This document shows, one piece after another, positions 62,401-64,000 of a stretch of 64,000 bases of DNA (within the stretch, counting starts at the first letter, position 1; each line of letters opens with the position of its first letter). The stretch is from Nematopogon swammerdamellus (lineage: Eukaryota; Arthropoda; Insecta; Lepidoptera; Adelidae). The translations under genes were made by a program, and so were the position numbers. The notes below the pieces were generated by a model. It was given only the letters and a program-made list of their open reading frames with translations. It did no database searches and was not told the DNA's origin. The stretch covers positions 10,097,971-10,161,970 of the forward strand of contig OX336338.1 in the NCBI GenBank assembly GCA_946902875.1, in the 5' to 3' direction.

Positions 62401-64000
62401 CACTATGTCATCTCCTATCGACTCTTCAATGCTATTGGTCGTAGGTTGACACATCCGCTGATCTATATTTTTCTCTCTCTCTGTTCTCATTTTGCGTCGC
62501 TAAAATAAAGTCGTGTTTTCCAAGTTTTTCTGTTTTACTGGCAGTACATACATCGAAGCTAGCGCTCCACTAAGTCTGAACATGACAGTCAGTATGTAAT
62601 GTATGGGCTCCCATGTAAAATGTCAGGTTACCTAGTAACAGACGGATTTGGTTTGGACGGAGTGCTGATTTGATAGCTGGAGTATGGGTCGAACCACACG
62701 CAGGGTATGTTGCGCCGCGTATTAGCGTAAAATGCGTCGCGCAACATACGCTCAATGTGGCCCTACCCGCTCAAAATGCGCAAAGTATATCTTTGCAAAT
62801 GATGGCTCAAGATGCGCATCTTGAGCCATCATTTGTGCGTGGACGCGTTGCGAAGTGCTCTACGAAACTTGCGCGTAGTGTGAACGGCGTGTAGAAATTC
62901 TATGAAACGCAATGTAGGCGCGTAATGCGGTCGCGCAACATACGCTGCGTGTGGTTCGACCCTATGTCACACGCGCCAATCTGGTGCCTACATGTTTGTT
63001 ACTGGACGCTGCTCTCAAATAAATTGAAGATCTTTTGGTTCACAGAAGATTTGGGTGTGTTGGGTGCGACGCGCATTATATTTTGTTTTACATTCCAGGT
63101 GACGTAAAAAGCAATATCACAAACAATGCACCGGCTGACGACACTGTACTACGAAGAACGCACAGCTTCGAGAATGATAAAACGTATGACCACTTCTCTT
63201 CTCGCAACTAAAAAACTTAACCAAAATAATCTGACTAAAATTGTGCTGCATTTTGAGTAGTGATGTGAAGTTTTCTAATTGGCATCTAGTTGCATCATTC
63301 TAATCACAAAAAGATAATCAATAAGTGGCAACACTAAAGCTTTCTTACCACTTCACTGCGCAAATTCTGGCATTTCTGTCTCTCTTTGTTGTTGTCTATT
63401 ATAATTGTCAAGTGTCATTTCCTTGTATATAATTTCTTTGAACTAAAAGTGCCTTTGTGATTCTTAGCTAAGAGAGACAGATAAAACAGTTTTGCCTCTT
63501 GTCTAAAACTGAAATGTGACAAAATGGTCTTCTTCTGTACGCGCTGTGGTATTTCTCATAACTTTGCTAATTCATAATGTTCATTCGCCCCATCATATTA
63601 ATCAAATTTTAGACTTAAATTCAATTTTTTTTCTTCTTATGAGTGAAAAAAAGTTGAACCAGTGTAAATAATCATTTGCTCTATGTTGAGAATTGCATCT
63701 ATTTGAAAATGGTTTAAAAACACATATGTACTGCACCCGTAAACTCTTTGTGTCAGTCCAATGAATAAAAACGTATTGGTGTATGTGTGGCGGTGGTCTG
63801 TGTGTGCGTGTCTGTGTGCTCCGTGGTGAGTGTGTGTGTGTATGTGTGCACAGCTTCTATCAGCGCTACTGCGATGTGACCGCACGTATCAAAGCGTCGT
63901 CGTGCCCGTCCATCCCACCGCCTGCGCAGTCCATGAGCGCTATAGAGCGTTTGCAGCTAAGGAAAAAGTCGCAACTCACTCCTCAAGAACCTAACACACC
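7435..64000 (+). CDS. Mbs: Myosin phosphatase targeting subunit (Mbs/MYPT1), N-terminal exons 1-9; join, incomplete at 3' end
   Basis: Coding join: 7435-7674, 44159-44289, 46534-46652, 54240-54388, 55177-55332, 60199-60400, 61509-61706, 63099-63183, 63854 to past 64000. All junctions are GT-AG and in phase, giving about 475 residues. The family targets PP1c to phosphorylated myosin light chain, so it controls actomyosin contractility. Seen here: the MyPhoNE motif RAEQLKRW (residues 12-19), the PP1 docking motif KIKF (36-39), ankyrin repeats from about residue 40 to 295 with repeated TALH/TPLH and GAD/GAN signatures, the linker KGVDCDAAR between ankyrin blocks as in vertebrate MYPT1, then a low-complexity Asn/Ser/Pro region with SWRRSASLR and LRRTHSFEND. 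The C-terminal half, including the expected inhibitory phosphorylation site and leucine zipper, lies outside the window. The start ATG at 7435 is the only one in frame before the MyPhoNE motif. Identification from remembered family sequence; high confidence. Confidence 0.94.
8572..8733. repeat. Interspersed repeat copy (pair with 46912-47066)
   Basis: Shares long blocks such as 'ctcacagctcaggccgccga' and 'cgtcttgagaagtgacagaa', and the end 'tggttctcgagttata', with the stretch at 46912-47066. This is an old interspersed family of unknown class. A (GTT)n run precedes it at 8517-8532. Confidence 0.7.
8852..9030. repeat. (GTT)n-led interspersed repeat
   Basis: A run of GTT triplets at 8854-8880 leads into 'ggtttggggttggctctagg'. 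The same arrangement occurs at 10268-10340 and 45287-45460. It matches the reverse complement of a (CAA)n-tailed retroelement 3' end, i.e. a reverse-orientation truncated copy. Confidence 0.65.
9835..10145 (-). pseudogene. LINE fragment, Jockey/CR1-like reverse transcriptase C-terminus, reverse strand
   Basis: Minus-strand translation from about 10145 gives RPLLEYGYQIWSPYFKKDIE then LLDGVHQRATKMV, and in a shifted frame LQALGLTTLDERRQRGD, the thumb region after the RT palm in Jockey/CR1-type LINEs. Frameshifts and 5' truncation make it dead. Confidence 0.75.
10268..10345. repeat. (GTT)n-led interspersed repeat, short copy
   Basis: GTT triplets followed by 'ggtttggggttggctctagg', then 'aatcccgcttggttggggac', as in the copies at 8852 and 45287. 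Confidence 0.6.
10983..11440 (+). pseudogene. LINE fragment, Jockey-like reverse transcriptase
   Basis: Plus-strand translation gives CRPVFLNDVQIPQADDTEYL then GIHLDLGRTWKNHI, and further on KLLLYKAIIKPVWTYGIQL and DIIQRFQSKMLCLIVNAPWY. This is the C-terminal palm/thumb of a Jockey-clade RT. It is interrupted by frameshifts and truncated at both ends. Confidence 0.85.
11445..11525 (+). repeat. 'agccccactgcatctctccc' interspersed repeat, short copy
   Basis: Shares the block 'atagccccactgcatctctc' and 'catgtcgtaaaa.ttgactaag' with copies at 31150 (+), 54515 (+), 45385 (-) and 57974 (-). This is an abundant interspersed family, usually seen here as a truncated piece. Confidence 0.7.
11533..11902 (+). 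repeat. SINE family B with tRNA A-box / 5S-rRNA-like head, copy 1
   Basis: Begins 'cagcctcggtagctcagtgg' (an A-box like that of tRNA genes), then 'gttaagcaac' and 'gtcagtacttggatgggtga', which correspond to the internal promoter region of 5S rRNA. After about 110 bp comes the body 'actgtaggtcccttcccttc' shared with family A. Ends in an A-run at 11894-11902. Confidence 0.85.
12916..14173 (+). mobile_element. Mariner-family transposon, decayed (1258 bp)
   Basis: Terminal inverted repeats beginning cgagggt(a/g)(g/a)atccaaaa at 12916 and ending in its complement at 14173, flanked by TA at 12914-12915 and 14174-14175, as expected for Tc1/mariner target duplication. The length is typical of intact mariners. 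The internal transposase is broken (separate entry). Confidence 0.9.
13094..14107 (+). pseudogene. Mariner transposase pseudogene
   Basis: From ATG 13094 to TAA 14105-14107. Recognisable pieces are the helix-turn-helix N-terminus VKKWLAEFKRGRESIQDDPR and SGRPSTST, RLTINKIAEITGIS, then FVDYLPKGETINSKYY and LRKKVLFHQDG, and YSPDLAP near the third catalytic Asp. Multiple frameshifts and an in-frame stop directly after HQDG (normally HQDNA) show that it cannot make active protein. Confidence 0.88.
14490..14830 (-). pseudogene. RTE-like LINE fragment, reverse strand
   Basis: Minus-strand translation from about 14757 reads MLRWFGHVGRMDMTLTKELY then GANVSGIAERKKNL. After a frameshift comes TYLDQIGYVLKKVK. 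This matches the C-terminal tail of RTE-clade reverse transcriptases (LRWFGHVxRM...DQIGxVLKKG). The 3' end carries 'cagtggtgtagccagagaca', a motif that recurs at 2427 and 34485. Confidence 0.8.
15335..15430. repeat. Lepidopteran 'gccaagtgcgagtcggactc' repeat end
   Basis: A-run, then 'ctagccaagtgcgagtcgga', then 'gggttccgtacc'. The reverse complement of this end occurs at 19757-19805, and partial matches occur at 34798 and 43685. I recognise this as a very common lepidopteran interspersed family. Whether 15335 and 19805 are the two ends of one element is uncertain. Confidence 0.6.
15500..15660. other. C-rich stretch of unknown nature
   Basis: 'ggggtcgcccacaaattacg' is followed by long C-runs (15585-15615) and 'cccttacgtaacgggcac'. 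It resembles transposon-derived noncoding sequence with inverted 'ttacgtaa' motifs, but I could not assign it. Confidence 0.3.
16168..16544 (+). repeat. SINE family B (tRNA A-box / 5S-like head), copy 2
   Basis: Same structure as the copy at 11533: 'cctcggtagctcagtgg', 'gttaagcaacgctgagcgcg', 'gtcagtactttgatgagtga' (5S-like), the shared body 'ggtccctttccttcttacct', and an A-run at 16536-16544. This copy retains the 5S-like 'gagcgcggtcagtact', which is partly lost in copy 1. Confidence 0.85.
16868..17065 (+). pseudogene. LINE 3' end fragment (R1/I-like)
   Basis: Translation WWVKGQKAALLDTARIVRRF then LSLGPDHR resembles the extreme C-terminus of an R1/I-type LINE polyprotein. It is followed by 'ccgccgccggtggtggaaac' and a 3' tail 'atttttatattaatttt' that recurs at 47140-47260. 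Confidence 0.55.
17697..18620 (+). mobile_element. Internally deleted mariner, copy 1 (924 bp)
   Basis: TA duplicated at 17695-17696 and 18621-18622; inverted ends c(a/g)t(a/g)gggcacactaaaag. Removing the element and one TA restores 'ggtctcatagcacaagtaaa', which is exactly the uninterrupted sequence of a neighbouring tandem unit near 19231-19250. The transposase has lost its catalytic core (separate entry). Almost identical to copy 2 at 45510-46437. Confidence 0.95.
17900..18554 (+). pseudogene. Mariner transposase with catalytic-core deletion, copy 1
   Basis: ATG 17900 opens MIFYDFKCNLTAHQSHARLQ, with AEFKRGRVNLSDESRDGRPS and the second helix-turn-helix region, WIPHNLTEAQK and VWDIVTGD (first catalytic Asp), then stop at 18359-18361. 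The downstream frame 18345-18554 (TAPCNFFLFPNIKNQL to WFNRMKKCIY) is the C-terminus. The segment between, including the second Asp, is deleted, and the third Asp position reads Asn (PCNFF) in this copy. Non-functional as an enzyme. Confidence 0.9.
19757..19805. repeat. Reverse end of the 'gccaagtgcgagt' repeat
   Basis: 'ggtacggaaccatcggtgcg' followed by 'cgagtccaactcgcacttgg' is the inverted counterpart of 15340-15380. Confidence 0.6.
19890..20053 (+). repeat. Degenerate minisatellite, left part (split by the hAT element)
   Basis: Imperfect units of about 55-60 bp with the pattern 'gtgtaag..gg....ctcgagacctt..acgct...ggatcgacac'. The same pattern resumes at 24566-24760 after the hAT-ended element, so the array existed before the insertion. 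Confidence 0.6.
20601..22090. repeat. Left inverted arm of the hAT-ended element
   Basis: Complementary to about 22916-24537. The outer boundary is at 'gcactatggatcgagaaacg' (right arm 'cgattctcgatccatagtg'); the inner boundary is at 'cctgcattatt' (right arm 'aataatgcagg'). Each arm carries a 69-residue open frame (20756-20965 minus, 24173-24382 plus) that differs by one residue. This reflects arm identity and may not be a gene. Confidence 0.85.
22139..22992 (+). pseudogene. Broken transposon-encoded ORF in the fold-back centre
   Basis: Three overlapping frames read as one broken protein. ATG 22139 gives MKEFKSNLNLFVFLKNGQGF to about 22480. A shifted frame continues through RRRTAHLCTENDFNELAFAA to ALSLFSSQQLSKSQYCELRA and ends ELYPL at 22826. 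A further shift gives SSKKKVECYRPKESVKVTEV to 22992. The 'LSKxQY..LR..A...G.ELYP' then 'K..CYP' order resembles a protein I associate with insect and hydra transposons, whose family name I cannot give. At least two frameshifts. Confidence 0.6.
22916..24537. repeat. Right inverted arm of the hAT-ended element
   Basis: Inverted counterpart of the left arm, about 130 bp longer. Part of the excess is a short internal duplication of 'caaattcagactta' and 'ttctataccgg' motifs near 23200-23290. The beginning of this arm still carries the final codons of the central ORF. Confidence 0.85.
24566..24770 (+). repeat. Degenerate minisatellite, right part
   Basis: Continuation of the array at 19890-20053, with clear units 'acggcgctgctggaccgaca' and 'gtgacgctgctggaccgaca' about 60 bp apart. 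Confidence 0.6.
24771..25240. other. GC-rich island inside Mbs intron 1
   Basis: High GC and CpG density (for example 24930-25040) against an AT-rich background, with open frames on both strands that are probably compositional. Could be the tail of the minisatellite or a regulatory region/alternative promoter. Neither is proven. Confidence 0.3.
25241..28100. other. Intron 1 stretch, no gene recognised
   Basis: Mostly unique-looking sequence. A 12-bp hairpin around 'ggtcaaaatatttgcaaagt' lies at 25899-25922. GC-rich patches at 27180-27300 and 27700-27860 contain CGACGA-type runs. No exon with consistent splice sites and homology was found. Confidence 0.35.
28102..28322 (+). repeat. SINE body fragment (shared A/B body), 5' truncated
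   Basis: Starts at 'actgtaggccccttcccttc' and continues through 'actaggtggtatgg' and 'accaccgcgctgaa', lacking any promoter head. Preceded by a short (CAACA)n run. Confidence 0.75.
28323..29857. other. Intron 1 stretch, no gene recognised
   Basis: AT-rich sequence with short TA runs (28515-28535, 28795-28810). 29390-29520 includes 'ccgattgtcgggatacagcg', which recurs at 31398 and 57020 in relaxed form, so part is an interspersed repeat. No coding exon supported. Confidence 0.35.
29861..30258 (+). repeat. SINE family A, full-length (tRNA-derived head)
   Basis: The tRNA-like head has A-box 'gtggccgagtagtttggg' at about 29863-29880 and B-box 'ggttcgaatcc' at 29908-29918. The anticodon region no longer forms a credible tRNA. 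Then the shared SINE body 'actgtaggtcccttcccttg' and a unique 3' half ending in an A-run at 30250-30258. A reverse copy lies at 5220-5571. Confidence 0.88.
30390..30520 (-). repeat. SINE body fragment, reverse strand
   Basis: Contains 'gagaactaggtgtcatgtca' and 'gaactggatggaaaacacga', the reverse complement of the 3' half of family B. Confidence 0.7.
31148..31425 (+). repeat. Interspersed repeat, longest copy of the 'agccccactgcatctctccc' family
   Basis: Runs from 'aatagccccactgcatctct' through 'ccgagtcatgcagcaggtgg' to 'cgattgtcgggatacagcgt'. A shorter copy is at 54515-54695, and reverse pieces are at 45385 and 57974. No coding frame recognised. Confidence 0.7.
31426..33029. other. Intron 1 stretch, no gene recognised
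   Basis: Unique-looking sequence. A GC patch at 31755-31830 and the low-complexity TATG run at 33020-33035 are the only notable features. Confidence 0.3.
33036..33645 (-). pseudogene. LINE 3' end, Jockey/CR1-like RT, reverse strand
   Basis: Minus-strand translation from about 33645: VIKLLYNLFVRSKLESNAIV, WSPYESTYTLMVEKVQKRFL, then the frame 33426-33127 with LEVRRTLSLLVHVYKLLNGS and SRALTLLNELTAQVPELDIF. This is the RT C-terminus, ending with a stop at 33127-33129, and a (TAAA)n-type tail at 33044-33075. The frame breaks near 33430. Truncated and inactive. Confidence 0.85.
33700..33945 (+). repeat. Retroelement 3' tail with (TATTC)n end
   Basis: 'ttgataagtccgcctttgca' followed by 'gtgtgcaataaattatttat' and (attct)n at 33918-33931 is a 3'-tail arrangement I know from abundant lepidopteran LINE remnants. 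Confidence 0.5.
34197..34368. repeat. Fold-back MITE (about 170 bp)
   Basis: Terminal arms 34200-34223 and 34339-34362 (gttcccggcagcaaataatg...) are exact reverse complements. Nested inside, 'gtccctgtcgcac' near 34268 pairs with 'gtgcgacagggac' near 34297. No coding frame. Confidence 0.85.
34369..37565. other. Intron 1 stretch with repeat scraps, no gene recognised
   Basis: 34480-34525 is an RTE 3' scrap ('cagtggggtaggcagagata'). 34798-34815 matches the 'gccaagtgcgagtc' family. 36360-36400 is an (AATAA)n-type tail. 36450-37250 is GC-rich, with CpG-dense patches at 36535-36720 and 37060-37190, and could be regulatory. I found no exon. Confidence 0.35.
37566..37756. repeat. Near-perfect 74-bp inverted repeat
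   Basis: Arms 37566-37639 and 37683-37756 are reverse complements (outer ends gtaccct / agggtac) with a few mismatches near the outside. The loop is 43 nt. Confidence 0.88.
37911..38288 (-). CDS. Unassigned minus-strand open frame with signal-peptide-like start
   Basis: A 125-codon frame with a hydrophobic start (VRFIICVLLILSIFIHCKSC) and several Cys after it (SCSCELTWPHYKADVCIPLS). It begins at a GTG, there is no ATG in the frame before the upstream TAA, and I see no strong acceptor. It may be an internal exon, a decayed gene or chance. No family recognised. Listed because it is one of the longer non-repeat frames in the window. Confidence 0.15.
   Translation of the reverse strand: MAASVRFIICVLLILSIFIHCKSCSCELTWPHYKADVCIPLSHCYISKHTPSKKAYAHQGAKPRKESFRETDIGISCILLALIPLSDDHKLRHRRFSSLGKINYCSEPGRADHLNPTPVLFIERQ
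38933..38973. repeat. Perfect 20-bp-arm palindrome with 1-nt centre
   Basis: Arms 38933-38952 (tgcctggtgcgacggttggc) and 38954-38973 are exact reverse complements around a single A. They lie in a block that also has 'gggccaaacgtgtggccc'. Confidence 0.9.
39024..40070. other. Intron 1 stretch, nothing recognised
   Basis: No repeats or exons that I can name. Composition moderate to AT-rich. Confidence 0.3.
40078..40372. repeat. 42-bp minisatellite, about seven units
   Basis: Head-to-tail units of 'ccatgatggaaaccgctcct' followed by 'ggactttaaacatcattcc' repeat every 42 bp with only scattered substitutions ('aatccgc', 'gctgctgaac', 'gttcctgg'). Because 42 is a multiple of three, a minus-strand frame reads a 14-residue repeat (VQERFPSWYGMMFK) without stops. 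There is no sign that it is a gene. Confidence 0.92.
40373..43680. other. Intron 1 stretch, no gene recognised
   Basis: Contains an alternating CG/TG tract at about 40799-40855, GC-rich patches at 41240-41420 and 41590-41740, and an ATG-initiated 91-codon frame at 42596-42871 that I could not link to any family. No consistent exon found. Confidence 0.3.
43683..44030. repeat. Lepidopteran 'ttaagtgcgagttttactcg' repeat
   Basis: Opens 'gttaagtgcgagttttactc' with 'cacggaggtttccgta', contains 'ttcaagagatacggcc' and a (GGAC)n microsatellite at about 43960-43974, and closes 'cgtacgggatacggaaacct'. It ends about 130 bp upstream of Mbs exon 2. Related to the families at 15335 and 17345. Confidence 0.6.
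44159..44289 (+). CDS. Mbs: Mbs exon 2 (residues 81-124)
   Basis: Acceptor ...TCGGCAG ends at 44158 and the donor GTATCT starts at 44290; 131 nt, entering in phase 0 and leaving two bases of an Arg codon. It encodes ACIDDNLDMVEFLVSRGADV then DNEGWTPLHATASCG, the second ankyrin repeat and the start of the third. This matches the family order directly after ...TALHQ of exon 1. It lies 36.5 kb from exon 1. Confidence 0.95.
44290..45285. other. Mbs intron 2, left part
   Basis: AT-rich. 45060-45120 holds a weak copy of the 'gggttcc...ggaac' family with 'gtctgtctgtccgt'. No exon. Confidence 0.35.
45287..45465 (-). repeat. (GTT)n-led retroelement tail, reverse orientation
   Basis: GTT triplets, 'ggtttggggttggctctaga', 'taatcccgcttggttgggga', then 'cgacatgcgacggggagaga' and 'tgcagtggggctatt', i.e. 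the reverse complement of the family at 11445 and 31148. This shows that the (GTT)n piece and the 'agccccactgcatc' piece belong to one element. Confidence 0.7.
45510..46437 (+). mobile_element. Internally deleted mariner, copy 2 (928 bp)
   Basis: TA at 45508-45509 and 46438-46439, with the same ends as copy 1 (17697-18620). By eye it differs from copy 1 by about six substitutions and one 4-bp insertion (near 46149), which accounts for the 928 versus 924 bp lengths. It carries the same internal deletion junction. Lies in Mbs intron 2, ending about 100 bp before exon 3. Confidence 0.95.
45713..46371 (+). pseudogene. Mariner transposase with catalytic-core deletion, copy 2
   Basis: Same N-terminal frame as copy 1 from ATG 45713, stopping at 46163-46165 because of the 4-bp insertion. 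The C-terminal frame 46162-46371 reads TAPCDFFLFPKIKNQL, with the third catalytic Asp intact here (copy 1 has Asn). The segment with the second Asp is missing. Confidence 0.9.
46534..46652 (+). CDS. Mbs: Mbs exon 3 (residues 124-164)
   Basis: Acceptor AATGTTGCAG ends at 46533; donor GTAAGC starts at 46653. Completes the split Arg codon, then encodes FLLESGANVAAVNYDGELPV and DIAESDKMEEILQKVINEKG, the third to fourth ankyrin region leading into the inter-block linker. It ends with one base of a Gly codon. A deleted mariner element ends only about 100 bp upstream of this exon. Confidence 0.95.
46695..46850 (-). repeat. SINE family B body, reverse, truncated
   Basis: 'gacacggtcggctacatcac' and 'ggtgaactaggtgccatgtc' are the reverse complement of the family B 3' half. 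It begins right after the exon 3 donor region (about 45 bp into intron 3). Confidence 0.75.
46912..47066. repeat. Interspersed repeat copy (pair with 8572-8733)
   Basis: Shares 'ctcacagctcaggccgccga', 'cgtcttgagaagtgacagaa' and 'tggttctcgagttata' with 8572-8733. Confidence 0.7.
47067..47561. other. AT-rich stretch with LINE 3' tail
   Basis: 47090-47120 is almost pure AT. 47135-47265 repeats the 'ccgccgccgg' plus 'atttttatattaattttgtg' tail of the LINE at 16868. Then nothing recognised up to the tandem repeat. Confidence 0.5.
47562..47816. repeat. ~57-bp tandem repeat, four units plus a partial
   Basis: Units 'ctacaatagttcagtagatt' followed by 'atatttatccgtgaagcgga' recur every 56-58 bp. Two unit variants alternate (ending 'ttacaa.attg' or 'ttcaacattg'). 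Confidence 0.88.
47817..48132. other. GC-rich unidentified stretch next to the LTR element
   Basis: A purine-rich then GC-rich block (47870-48130) without frames. It could be a remnant of a second retroelement or the outer part of a rearranged one. It does not match the right flank of the LTR element. Confidence 0.35.
48133..49801 (-). repeat. 3' LTR (minus-strand sense)
   Basis: Begins tgacttgctcgccc and ends gcatcgtgtca. No differences from the other LTR in the stretches I compared. It contains the same 66-codon open frame (49140-49340 minus), which is not recognised as a gene. Confidence 0.88.
51266..51637 (-). pseudogene. Retropepsin fragment with tandemly duplicated active site
   Basis: A minus-strand frame contains HGLLDSGATACVVG and HGLLDSGATDCVVG, i.e. 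the aspartic protease signature twice, each preceded by GHRSQALGPLYGGLYP. It arises from a DNA duplication, 51356-51479 and 51480-51602. There is no ATG, and no RT follows, so this is a fragment of a gag-pol frame. Confidence 0.8.
52304..53972 (-). repeat. 5' LTR (minus-strand sense)
   Basis: Same 1669-bp sequence at an offset of 4171. Its right edge (cgtgtca) abuts 'cctggtaccgtaagcagtcc'. Confidence 0.88.
53973..54239. other. Right flank of the LTR element up to Mbs exon 4
   Basis: The minus strand right next to the LTR reads SLIGMDCLRYQ, resembling the late retropepsin motif (I/L-G-x-D-x-L), but a stop lies just upstream. It may be a further scrap of pol, or chance. Confidence 0.3.
54240..54388 (+). 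CDS. Mbs: Mbs exon 4 (residues 164-213)
   Basis: Acceptor TTGTTAACAG ends at 54239 and donor GTGAGC starts at 54389. Encodes GVDCDAARNAEV, a segment ending ADAKKWVATGYID, then TGGTPLHVAAAKGYLE, the conserved linker and fifth ankyrin repeat of MYPT proteins. Leaves in phase 0. The exon lies about 270 bp downstream of a large LTR element. Confidence 0.95.
54515..54695 (+). repeat. Interspersed repeat copy ('actgcatctctccccgtgca')
   Basis: Shares 'cgactaaggcataagga', 'ccgagtcatgcagcaggtgg' and 'cttgctgctttgatagttat' with 31148-31425. Confidence 0.7.
54705..54880 (+). repeat. Irregular short tandem repeat of 'taacagtactgtcaatgta'
   Basis: About seven variants of a roughly 20-bp unit (taacagta.c.tcaatgta), with a longer duplicate 'gcga.attggcaacccaact' at 54783 and 54862. 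Confidence 0.75.
54940..55144 (+). repeat. Retroelement 3' end with (CAA)n tail, abutting Mbs exon 5
   Basis: 'cgggtgactggagtaacact', 'cggaccgtcttgacgtctca' and 'cttcccaagaggctgggcag', then (aac)n at 55122-55142. A related copy is at 60495-60645 in intron 6. The element ends about 32 bp before exon 5. Confidence 0.75.
55177..55332 (+). CDS. Mbs: Mbs exon 5 (residues 214-265)
   Basis: Acceptor CTGCTGCAG ends at 55176; donor GTCAGT starts at 55333; exactly 52 codons, phase 0 to phase 0. Encodes VATVLLEECGVDPDC, FDGWTPLHAAALWGQKEAAA and KHGADMDIKNYS, the sixth and seventh ankyrin repeats. GC-rich. A CAA-tailed repeat insertion ends only about 32 bp upstream of the exon. Confidence 0.95.
55333..57620. 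other. Mbs intron 5, left part: no gene recognised
   Basis: AT-rich sequence with T-runs near 55560. 57015-57030 resembles the 'ccgatt.tcgggatacagcg' scrap. No exon. Confidence 0.35.
57622..57973 (-). repeat. SINE family B (5S-like head), reverse, full-length
   Basis: Poly-T at 57622-57641, then the reverse complement of the family B body and head, ending 'ccactgctgccgaggctgac'. The 5S-like stretch is visible as 'gcggtcacccatccaataac'. Confidence 0.85.
57974..58020 (-). repeat. Short scrap of the 'agccccactgcatc' family, reverse
   Basis: 'cccttagtcgacttttacga' and 'catgcgacggggagagatgc' sit directly next to the SINE, as in the arrangement at 11445-11902 (same two families adjacent). This suggests that a linked unit was copied, or a preferred insertion site. 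Confidence 0.65.
58189..58444. mobile_element. hAT-type MITE (256 bp) with perfect 8-bp target duplication
   Basis: Ends caggcgcgtag / ctacgcgcctg, with the next bases rich in G (left) and C (right). Target duplication acgaaact at 58181-58188 and 58445-58452. No transposase. Confidence 0.92.
58453..60198. other. Mbs intron 5, right part: no gene recognised
   Basis: AT-rich, with low-complexity T/A stretches near 59650 and 59830. Nothing coding that I can support. Confidence 0.35.
60199..60400 (+). CDS. Mbs: Mbs exon 6 (residues 266-333), end of ankyrin domain and Asn tract
   Basis: Acceptor TTGTGTGCAG ends at 60198; donor GTTTGT starts at 60401. Begins GQTCVDLVEPSIASWLEEAR, equivalent to the end of the MYPT ankyrin domain, then a run of six Asn codons (mostly AAC), then a basic/Pro segment KHKRWPAAPLNPPSSKLKRV. 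Leaves one base of a Glu codon. Confidence 0.93.
60495..60645 (+). repeat. Retroelement 3' end, copy related to 54940
   Basis: 'cgggtggctggagtagcacc', 'ggaccgtcttgaggtctcag' and 'cttcccaagagactgggcag' followed by 'catacaaacaaacaa'. Divergent copy in intron 6. Confidence 0.7.
60790..61098 (+). pseudogene. LINE 3' fragment with Cys/His motif and (ATC)n-type tail
   Basis: Frame from about 60795: VCWFCIKEDETPIHILCECE, then SRILGCYIFNPCQIQALNPK. The C-x2-C-x8-H-x4-C pattern is that found near the C-terminus of R1/Jockey-type LINE polyproteins. Stop at 60999-61001. The tail (aatcat)n lies at 61077-61096. Confidence 0.7.
61509..61706 (+). CDS. Mbs: Mbs exon 7 (residues 333-399), disordered region
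   Basis: Acceptor TATTGAACAG ends at 61508; donor GTGAGC starts at 61707. Encodes a Lys/Pro/Ser-rich, probably unstructured stretch (ENKKNTTAEIIPKL, then PPKGRAPSPTSEPSSEAPP) ending with PPSWRRSASLRNKL, a phosphorylatable RRSAS-type site that I recall from insect Mbs. Leaves one base in phase with exon 8. Strongly GC-rich in its 3' half. Confidence 0.9.
61707..62685. other. Mbs intron 7, left part
   Basis: No gene. 61935-62075 has short (caaat)n-like sequence typical of retroelement tails. 62110-62350 contains a weak open frame without recognisable homology. Confidence 0.35.
62686..62962. mobile_element. MITE (277 bp) with long inverted ends and a perfect central palindrome
   Basis: Ends gggtcgaaccacacgc / gcgtgtggttcgaccc, flanked by TAT at 62683-62685 and 62963-62965. 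The arms continue (catacgctg / cgcaacatacg motifs). 62796-62835 is a 40-bp perfect palindrome without a spacer (caaatgatggctcaagatgc and its complement). Confidence 0.88.
63099..63183 (+). CDS. Mbs: Mbs exon 8 (residues 399-427)
   Basis: Acceptor TTACATTCCAG ends at 63098; donor GTATGA starts at 63184; 85 nt. Encodes RDVKSNITNNAPADDT then VLRRTHSFENDK, with the RRTHSFEND motif of MYPT-family middle regions. The split Thr codon is completed by exon 9. The non-multiple-of-three length means skipping it would shift the frame. Confidence 0.9.
63186..63778. other. Mbs intron 8, body
   Basis: AT-rich intron sequence with no repeat or gene recognised. The TG-rich tract at its end is described separately. 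Confidence 0.4.
63779..63853 (+). promoter_or_regulatory. TG-rich tract at the exon 9 3' splice site
   Basis: The roughly 75 bp before the exon 9 AG consist mainly of TG/GTGT runs (gtgtgtgtgtatgtgtgcacag), in place of a normal polypyrimidine tract. The last 15 bases hold few consecutive pyrimidines. Confidence 0.7.
63854..64000 (+). CDS. Mbs: Mbs exon 9 (residues 427-475, runs off the window)
   Basis: Acceptor TGTGCACAG ends at 63853, directly after a TG-rich tract. The frame is open to the end of the window: FYQRYCDVTARIKASSCPS, then PPPAQSMSAIERLQLRKKS. It follows the FEND motif of exon 8 in phase. No donor is seen before 64000, so the exon is longer than shown. Confidence 0.88.
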
